A stretch of DNA of 64,000 nucleotides. Origin: CAZLQR01 sp964366455 (GTDB taxonomy: Bacteria > Patescibacteriota > Microgenomatia > UBA1406 > GWC2-37-13). A program made the translations under genes and the position numbers. The notes beneath the pieces are model-generated. The model did no database searches. It saw only the letters and a program-made list of their open reading frames with translations, and was not told where the DNA came from. Positions 59,457 through 64,000 of this stretch are shown here, in pieces; within the stretch, counting starts at the first letter, position 1, and the number at the start of each line of letters is the position of its first letter. The DNA lies in NCBI GenBank assembly GCA_964366455.1, contig CAYISZ010000003.1, positions 11,796 through 75,795 on the forward strand, in the 5' to 3' direction.

Positions 59457-60437
59457 ATGCAAAACCGCAACGACCAAATTGATATTTTAAGAGGAATTGG
59501 CATAATTGCGATGATTCTAATTCACGTCACAGCTTGGTATAAAACAGATGCCTTGGCCTTCTATTTTTGGAACAGTTCTCAATTTGCAGTACAGGTATTT
59601 ATTTTCTGTTCAGGATATCTTTTCTTTCTAAAAGAACAGAGGAGAGAAGGTGTTTTCTCACTAAAATATTTTGCAAAAAGAGCTACTCGTCTACTTATCC
59701 CTTACTATGTATTTCTTGTTTTTTATCTCCCGCTAGAAATAATTGAGTCACCAAAAAGACTTTCTCTAAACTACATTTTAAAATCTTTTACGCTAACTGG
59801 GGGACCCGATCTAAACTGGATTATTTTGCTATTTCTAATGCTGGCTCTCCTGATGCCGTTCTTGCTTTATCTACTTAGAAGCCGGAAATTATTTTTCTTT
59901 ACCTATGTTCTATTAGCAGCCTTTTCGAGTCTTTTATTTTTGAACTTAGAACTAAGAACTTATAAATTAATCATGTGGCTCCCTTGGTCTCTCATCATTC
60001 TAGCTTCTTGGTTATTTGTAAAATTTCACAACCGCATAACATCAGCTTATCTAGCTATTTCTTGTACCGTTACAGCTTTGTTGTTATCTTTTTATCTCTC
60101 GGTTCAAGACCATTCTTTATTGCTCATTGACAATAAATACCCACCAAACCTTTACTATCTTTTGTATGGAGTTGCTTGGATTTCAGGACATTGGTTTGTA
60201 TTAAGCTTTTTAGATTTAAAGAAAAAAGCGTGGAATATTGTTAGATTTTTTAGCGTTAATTCCTACTCAATTTTCTTCATCCATTTCTGGGTATTTACGT
60301 TTATGAGAGTGGTTCTGAAGTTAGATCTTCACTGGGGATATTTGTTTGTTATCGTTTTAATGTCATCTGTTCTAGTTCAGAAAATCATAAATTTCTTATC
60401 GAAAGTTCTACACTCTAAGCTCTACGCTGAACGATAA
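59457..60437 (+). CDS. Acyltransferase 3 family membrane protein
   Basis: A 326-residue protein with ten or so helices; the start NRNDQIDILRGIGIIAMILIHVTAW carries the family histidine, then FIFCSGYLFF. It acylates surface sugars or lipids. At 59942-59962 three in-frame 7-bp units code LELRTYK near residue 165, and the last codons (VLHSKLYAER) are also heptamer-repeat derived. Confidence 0.88.
   Translation: MQNRNDQIDILRGIGIIAMILIHVTAWYKTDALAFYFWNSSQFAVQVFIFCSGYLFFLKEQRREGVFSLKYFAKRATRLLIPYYVFLVFYLPLEIIESPKRLSLNYILKSFTLTGGPDLNWIILLFLMLALLMPFLLYLLRSRKLFFFTYVLLAAFSSLLFLNLELRTYKLIMWLPWSLIILASWLFVKFHNRITSAYLAISCTVTALLLSFYLSVQDHSLLLIDNKYPPNLYYLLYGVAWISGHWFVLSFLDLKKKAWNIVRFFSVNSYSIFFIHFWVFTFMRVVLKLDLHWGYLFVIVLMSSVLVQKIINFLSKVLHSKLYAER
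59942..59962. repeat. In-frame 7-bp repeat inside acyltransferase gene
   Basis: GAACTTA, GAACTAA, GAACTTA. The stop codon TAA in one frame is avoided in the coding frame. Confidence 0.8.
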
Positions 60438-60439
60438 GG

Positions 60440-62068
60440 TCATCTCGTCTCCACGTTGTATAGGGGACCAACGATCTGAATATTGGCAGGGGCTCGTAAG
60501 TTAAACCAGCTCTTAAATTCGTCTCCAGATGCCGATATTCCACCGCCTGATATTGAGGTTGTTTTCCCGGATCCAAAGTCGACTCCAACTGAAAGATTGC
60601 TTACTGAGTCTATCGGACTACCACCTCTTGAACGAAGTTCTTCTCTAACCCGATCCGGACTCCAAACCTCTTTGCCGTCAGGGTGTGGTTTGTCGGGTTG
60701 ATATAGTTTGTCTGATGTCCCGGAATCACGCCTTGCTAGATCGATAACATTTAGAATGTCTGCGACCTCAGACGGCTTCAACCAAGCGGTTCCGTCAAAC
60801 TCTGACCTAGATCCCCAATTGCAGTAGAACCATGGGGATTCCTTATCGTACGCTCTTTCGTTCAACTCACCAAATCCACCAGGATTCCCCCCGGACCCAT
60901 CAAACTTTCCTAGATTTAAAATATAACCTCCGTGCGTTGAAGCATATTGCGTAAAACCCGGGTTCCCGCCATCCATTAATACCCAACCCTTGGTTGCGTC
61001 CACCGCCTCGTTCCATCTCCCACCCTTTTCTTCAGCGTGAAAAACTTGACATGCTTCGGTTGTACATATGTGCCCATTTCTTTGCATTGAGTTGAGTGCG
61101 TAAGTACGAGCCGCAACGGCCTGCGCCTTTAAGGTTTCCATTGGCCAAGATTCTGGCACCTCAAATATTCTTTTTGTGTAGTCTTCAATATTGAAATTGC
61201 CGTGGCCATCTACATTCACCTGTGCATTCTGGTCGTAATCTTTCTTAAGCGATAAGCTGGGGTAGTACTCGCTAAGTATCTGCTCTGAGTTTTGGCCAGC
61301 ATCAGCTCGTCCTTTAGCACCATACTGATTTAGGCCATTTCTGTGCGGAGCACCGTATGTAAAAAACCCTACGTGAGGACTGAATCCCGGATTCTTTCCA
61401 TTGGTTAAGTCGCTTGAGCAGCCCCTAGCAGATGTACCAGCGGACCTGGGGATATTAAGACTTGAAAGTTTTGCAGCAACCAACGCTTGCTGTCTGGAGC
61501 TTAGTTGTGCGATTTTTGATTTCGCACCAGCTATCTCTCCCTCAAGAAGTGCTGTTTGCTTGTCTAACTGTATATTGATTGCAGCCAGTTGTTTTCTTTC
61601 TTCCACTAGCTTCTGTTTTGTGTCTTCAAGGTTTTTTATGTAGAGAACGATCTTTACTATCGCGTTCCTGTCTTCGTCGACAACAACCTTTTGATAAAAG
61701 AAGTTTTGTAGTGAATCGGAAAAATTTTCACCGATTAATAGACCTATGAATGCCGACCCTCCTTTGTTTATATTTTTGTAGTATGAACGAGCTCTCTCGT
61801 CAAGAAGTTTTTTCTGGTGCACCAGATTCTTTTCACCTTCGGCAACCTCCTTTTCTTTCTTCACAACCTCATTGCTTATCGTGGTCACGCGGGCTCGGAT
61901 TCCATTTATTTGCTTTACCACATTGGCCTTATCCGACTCTTTGTTGCTAACCTCGGCGTTAAGGGCTGTGAGCTGCTTGGTTATATCATCAAGCTCGTCC
62001 GCGCGCGTCACAAATGCGGTAATTAATATGAAGCCAACCAACACAATTACTTGCAGAAATTTACGCAT
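60440..62068 (-). CDS. SpoIID/LytB-domain peptidoglycan protein with coiled coil
   Basis: A 542-residue secreted protein: signal peptide (VIVLVGFILITAFVTRADE), a CwlO/EnvC-like coiled coil (about 25-205), then a SpoIID-type domain: YGAPHRNGLNQYGAKGRADAG, ILSEYYPSLSL, ETLKAQAVAARTYALNSM. SpoIID cleaves glycan strands lacking stem peptides; the coiled coil resembles division-site hydrolase regulators. Likely cell-wall remodelling. Confidence 0.88.
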   Translation of the reverse strand: MRKFLQVIVLVGFILITAFVTRADELDDITKQLTALNAEVSNKESDKANVVKQINGIRARVTTISNEVVKKEKEVAEGEKNLVHQKKLLDERARSYYKNINKGGSAFIGLLIGENFSDSLQNFFYQKVVVDEDRNAIVKIVLYIKNLEDTKQKLVEERKQLAAINIQLDKQTALLEGEIAGAKSKIAQLSSRQQALVAAKLSSLNIPRSAGTSARGCSSDLTNGKNPGFSPHVGFFTYGAPHRNGLNQYGAKGRADAGQNSEQILSEYYPSLSLKKDYDQNAQVNVDGHGNFNIEDYTKRIFEVPESWPMETLKAQAVAARTYALNSMQRNGHICTTEACQVFHAEEKGGRWNEAVDATKGWVLMDGGNPGFTQYASTHGGYILNLGKFDGSGGNPGGFGELNERAYDKESPWFYCNWGSRSEFDGTAWLKPSEVADILNVIDLARRDSGTSDKLYQPDKPHPDGKEVWSPDRVREELRSRGGSPIDSVSNLSVGVDFGSGKTTSISGGGISASGDEFKSWFNLRAPANIQIVGPLYNVETR

Positions 62069-62097
62069 GCATTCATTATAACAGCGTGACGGATAGA

Positions 62098-62158
62098 ACT
62101 TGAAACGTAGAGCATGGAACTTTAAAAAGTTCTATGTTCTAAGCTCTGTGCTTCAAGA
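62098..62158. repeat. Heptamer-type inverted repeat
   Basis: ACTTGAA, AGAGC and GAACTT on the left mirror AAGTTC, AGCTCT and TTCAAG on the right around an AAAA centre; unit period 7. It separates two leftward genes and could form a long hairpin. Confidence 0.7.
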
Positions 62159-62160
62159 GG

Positions 62161-62595
62161 CTAGTTCTTTTTTCTTAAGTAGAGTCCGCTGCCTAAAGCA
62201 GAGACTAGGATTGGGAGAAGAATTGTGGGGGACCCTGTCTGTGGGATTGTCTGTGGCTGATCTATCATTGTGGTTGAGGTATCGGTCGCCGCTCCTTTTG
62301 ATTCTACCTTTGCATTGTCAATGATTATCTTGGTTGTTTTCTGACTTGGGGTTGGTGTTGGTGATGTTTTGCGTTCAAAAAGCGACTCAAAGAAACCTTT
62401 CTTTTTTGGTGTTGTGGTTGTAGCAACTACGGCGGGGGTTGGCGCTTGCACTGAGCTTGGCGAAGGTGTTACTTTTGTGTCTTTAAAGGCGAGTAGTTTG
62501 TCCGAAATATTCACTCTCGATCCAAATACGAATAAAAAGACCAACACAACGATGAGGCCGAGAACGAATGAGGTTACTTTATTAAATCCACTCAT
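62161..62595 (-). CDS. Surface protein with LPxTG-like sorting signal
   Basis: A 144-residue protein: N-terminal membrane anchor/signal (SFVLGLIVVLVFLFVFGS), a Pro/Thr/Lys-rich middle, and a C-terminal IPQTG (117-121) followed by a hydrophobic helix and RKKN. This three-part ending is a sortase sorting signal, so the protein is probably fixed to the wall. No sortase gene in the window. Confidence 0.75.
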   Translation of the reverse strand: MSGFNKVTSFVLGLIVVLVFLFVFGSRVNISDKLLAFKDTKVTPSPSSVQAPTPAVVATTTTPKKKGFFESLFERKTSPTPTPSQKTTKIIIDNAKVESKGAATDTSTTMIDQPQTIPQTGSPTILLPILVSALGSGLYLRKKN

Positions 62596-62670
62596 GGCAG
62601 TATTATAACACTATAAGATATATTTTTCAACAGCCGTAAGTTTTCCTTCTCAATTTGCTACTATGTAAGT

Positions 62671-63366
62671 ATGAATAGCAACCCCCAGACAATTTTTTCA
62701 TGGCAGGCTCCGCTTCGCCCATATATCAAGCGCAGCTCTACGGTGATACGCTTTTACATTGCTCTTACGGTTCTTGTGTCGATTATTCTTTTGTTTTTCG
62801 GTGACAAAATCATACTTATCCCGGTCTGGGCTCTGTTGTTTATTTTCTACGTATTCACGGTAACTCCGCCTCAGGAAGTATCTAATAAGATTACGAAGTT
62901 TGGAATGATGACAGGAGGCAGCACGATGCGATGGGAAGATCTTTCTTACTTCTTTTTCACTCAAAGATTTGGCTACGACGTACTGGTCTTGGTCACACAC
63001 CCCCCATACCTACACCATTTTTACTTAGTTGTCCCAAGCGAGGCAATTAAAAAGACCTTAACAGAGGCTCTTTCATCCCACATTCTGTTTCAGGAGCACC
63101 CCCAGAAAACATTTACAGACAGGATGATAGAGTGGTTCTCTCATTTGGTACCTACGGAAGAAATGGTTACGCAGAAAGCTTCCGAGCAAAAATATCAGAC
63201 TTCATCTCCTTCACCCCAAGTAGCCGACCCCATCTCATCACCCCTTCATCAGTCGTTACAATATACGCAGCTTCCTCCTTCGCTAACACAATCAAATCAA
63301 GATCAGCTAGGCTATCAAGAAAGCCCGCTCGAGTCGCCTGACGGTAGCGATCGCGTAGTCCTTTGA
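62671..63366 (+). CDS. Hypothetical membrane protein with overprinted tail
   Basis: A 231-residue protein: two N-terminal membrane helices (IRFYIALTVLVSIILLFFGD, IILIPVWALLFIFYVFTV), a compact domain (about 70-160, RWEDLSYFFFTQRFGYDVLVL), and from about residue 166 a Ser/Pro/Gln-rich tail. The last 200 bp lie antisense to the PIN gene. Not recognised. Confidence 0.6.
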   Translation: MNSNPQTIFSWQAPLRPYIKRSSTVIRFYIALTVLVSIILLFFGDKIILIPVWALLFIFYVFTVTPPQEVSNKITKFGMMTGGSTMRWEDLSYFFFTQRFGYDVLVLVTHPPYLHHFYLVVPSEAIKKTLTEALSSHILFQEHPQKTFTDRMIEWFSHLVPTEEMVTQKASEQKYQTSSPSPQVADPISSPLHQSLQYTQLPPSLTQSNQDQLGYQESPLESPDGSDRVVL

Positions 63367-63784
63367 TGTGCTTTCCGATTGTCATTTGAAACTCTTTCTT
63401 AGCCAACGCCTCTTTACCCATCATCTGCGCAGCTATAGTCTCGAACTCTTCCTCTGCAATCTGCAAGCCGCGGTAGCTTCTTTTGCGCGTATCATCGACT
63501 AGTTCGTAGAGAAAGTGTAATGCCACTGGATTTTTGCCCAGATCGGGGGACTTTACAGTTATCTGCTCTAGAAATGCTTTGATAAAATCCTCTTCTTTGT
63601 CTTCAAAAAAACTCAACACCTCATCAATGATACGTGGGGGCATAAAGAATTCGGCCGATTTTGAAGCTTTTGCTTTTTTCATAGCCTCAGTTAATCCCTC
63701 CATTACAGCTTTCGTTGTTTTTCCGAAGCCAAGATTAGCCTCCATATTGAACAATAGATTTGTGTCAAGAACGTATTTTTCCAT
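63167..63784 (-). CDS. PIN-domain protein, RNA ligase partner family
   Basis: A 205-residue PIN-domain nuclease-like protein: KYVLDTNLLFNME at the start (first acidic residue), FMPPRIIDEVLSFF, SLADLDLIVLAKEEAAYIVTTDEGVMRWG with the further acidic residues. This pattern is that of the RNA-ligase-partner family first seen in archaea, usually beside an Rnl3-type RNA ligase; none is in the window. Start ATG 63784 chosen; TATCAT lies 6 nt before it. Confidence 0.8.
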   Translation of the reverse strand: MEKYVLDTNLLFNMEANLGFGKTTKAVMEGLTEAMKKAKASKSAEFFMPPRIIDEVLSFFEDKEEDFIKAFLEQITVKSPDLGKNPVALHFLYELVDDTRKRSYRGLQIAEEEFETIAAQMMGKEALAKKEFQMTIGKHIKGLRDRYRQATRAGFLDSLADLDLIVLAKEEAAYIVTTDEGVMRWGRLLGVKEMKSDIFARKLSA

Positions 63785-63804
63785 ACAAGTATGATAACAC
63801 ATGG

Positions 63805-63925
63805 GCTAATTTCAAAGCTCCAAGCTCAAATTTCAAATAAAATCCGAGGCTAAAAGCTCAAGTATTAGGACTTTTGGATTTTAAACTTTGTTTGATTATT
63901 GGAATTTGGATGTTTGGATTTAATA
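63805..63925. repeat. 7-nt-period repeat block
   Basis: TTTCAAA, GCTCCAA, GCTCAAA, TTTCAAA on the left and TTTGGAT/TTTGGATG words on the right, with the two sides roughly complementary, as in the block at 45506. Confidence 0.7.
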
Positions 63926-63967
63926 CAGTTTGATGTATTGTAAATTTGTGTATATATGATTATTATT

Positions 63968-63986
63968 TGTGGATAAGTTATCCACA
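63968..63986. promoter_or_regulatory. Inverted pair of perfect DnaA boxes
   Basis: TGTGGATAA (63968-63976) and TTATCCACA (63978-63986), 1 bp apart, in an AT-rich gene-free segment with TATATATGATTATTATT just upstream. Both equal the DnaA consensus TTATCCACA. A candidate edge of the replication origin or a DnaA-controlled promoter. Confidence 0.6.
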
Positions 63987-64000
63987 TATACAATGTCTGA

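Noticed and set aside
63167..63784. VapC-type toxin
   Set aside because: Too long, lacks a partner antitoxin gene, and the N-terminal and middle motifs match the RNA-ligase-partner PIN family better.

Overview
The window is a gene-dense, roughly 40% GC, single-chromosome-like stretch with no phage, insertion sequence, CRISPR array or rRNA operon. The gene set and style point to a Candidate Phyla Radiation bacterium (Patescibacteria), most likely Microgenomates. That call is inference from family content: VirB2/TrbC-like pilins, DUF5667, DUF5661 and the CxxC zinc-ribbon protein, a GC-rich palindrome encoding LPVGRQG inside recX, compact versions of core enzymes, and a class II (B12) ribonucleotide reductase. 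No 16S or ribosomal protein gene is present to prove it.

Layout. 1-6.5 kb: a gliding-type ABC exporter, Fe/Mn superoxide dismutase and a cupredoxin, trmD, a small yidD, and a HIT/alkyltransferase operon. 5.5-16.4 kb: a central-carbon block with fructose-1,6-bisphosphatase, a GAPDH whose cofactor loop looks NADP-type, phosphoglycerate kinase, a single-ORF fusion of glucose-6-phosphate dehydrogenase with 6-phosphogluconate dehydrogenase, class I aldolase and flavodoxin. 16.3-27.4 kb: mscL, typA, small membrane and stress proteins headed by a short ribbon-helix-helix gene, GMP reductase, surface proteins and tRNA-Asn. 27.4-31.2 kb: a copper operon (CsoR-family regulator, CopA, a TauE/SafE-like membrane protein fused to a cupredoxin, and a metallochaperone). 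31.2-32.4 kb: metK behind a SAM-I riboswitch. 32.4-44.9 kb: glycosyltransferases, YqeY, a FtsB-like protein, VirB2-like pilins, YifB, DipZ, and tmRNA with smpB. 45-54 kb: HU, RNase Y, RecX/RecA, a UbiA prenyltransferase with sugar-phosphate proteins, and ComF. 54-58.7 kb: a cobalamin module of nrdR, nrdJ, adenosyltransferase, then a cobalamin riboswitch in front of an unrecognised gene. 59-64 kb: thioredoxin, cell-wall proteins, a PIN-domain RNA-ligase partner, and at the very end an inverted pair of perfect DnaA boxes.

Two genome-wide habits stand out. About twenty genes have a TATAAT-like -10 hexamer only 5-8 nt before the start codon, which predicts leaderless mRNAs; a few others (HU, DUF378, the 41.5 kb gene) have long leaders with GGTGAT-type Shine-Dalgarno sites. 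Intergenic gaps are filled with degenerate repeats of 7-nt period, and three such arrays lie in frame inside trmD, the cobalamin adenosyltransferase and an acyltransferase.

The B12 and SAM parts are regulated by RNA, the copper part by a repressor site lying exactly in a promoter spacer, and the carbon genes look equipped to make NADPH and run gluconeogenesis.
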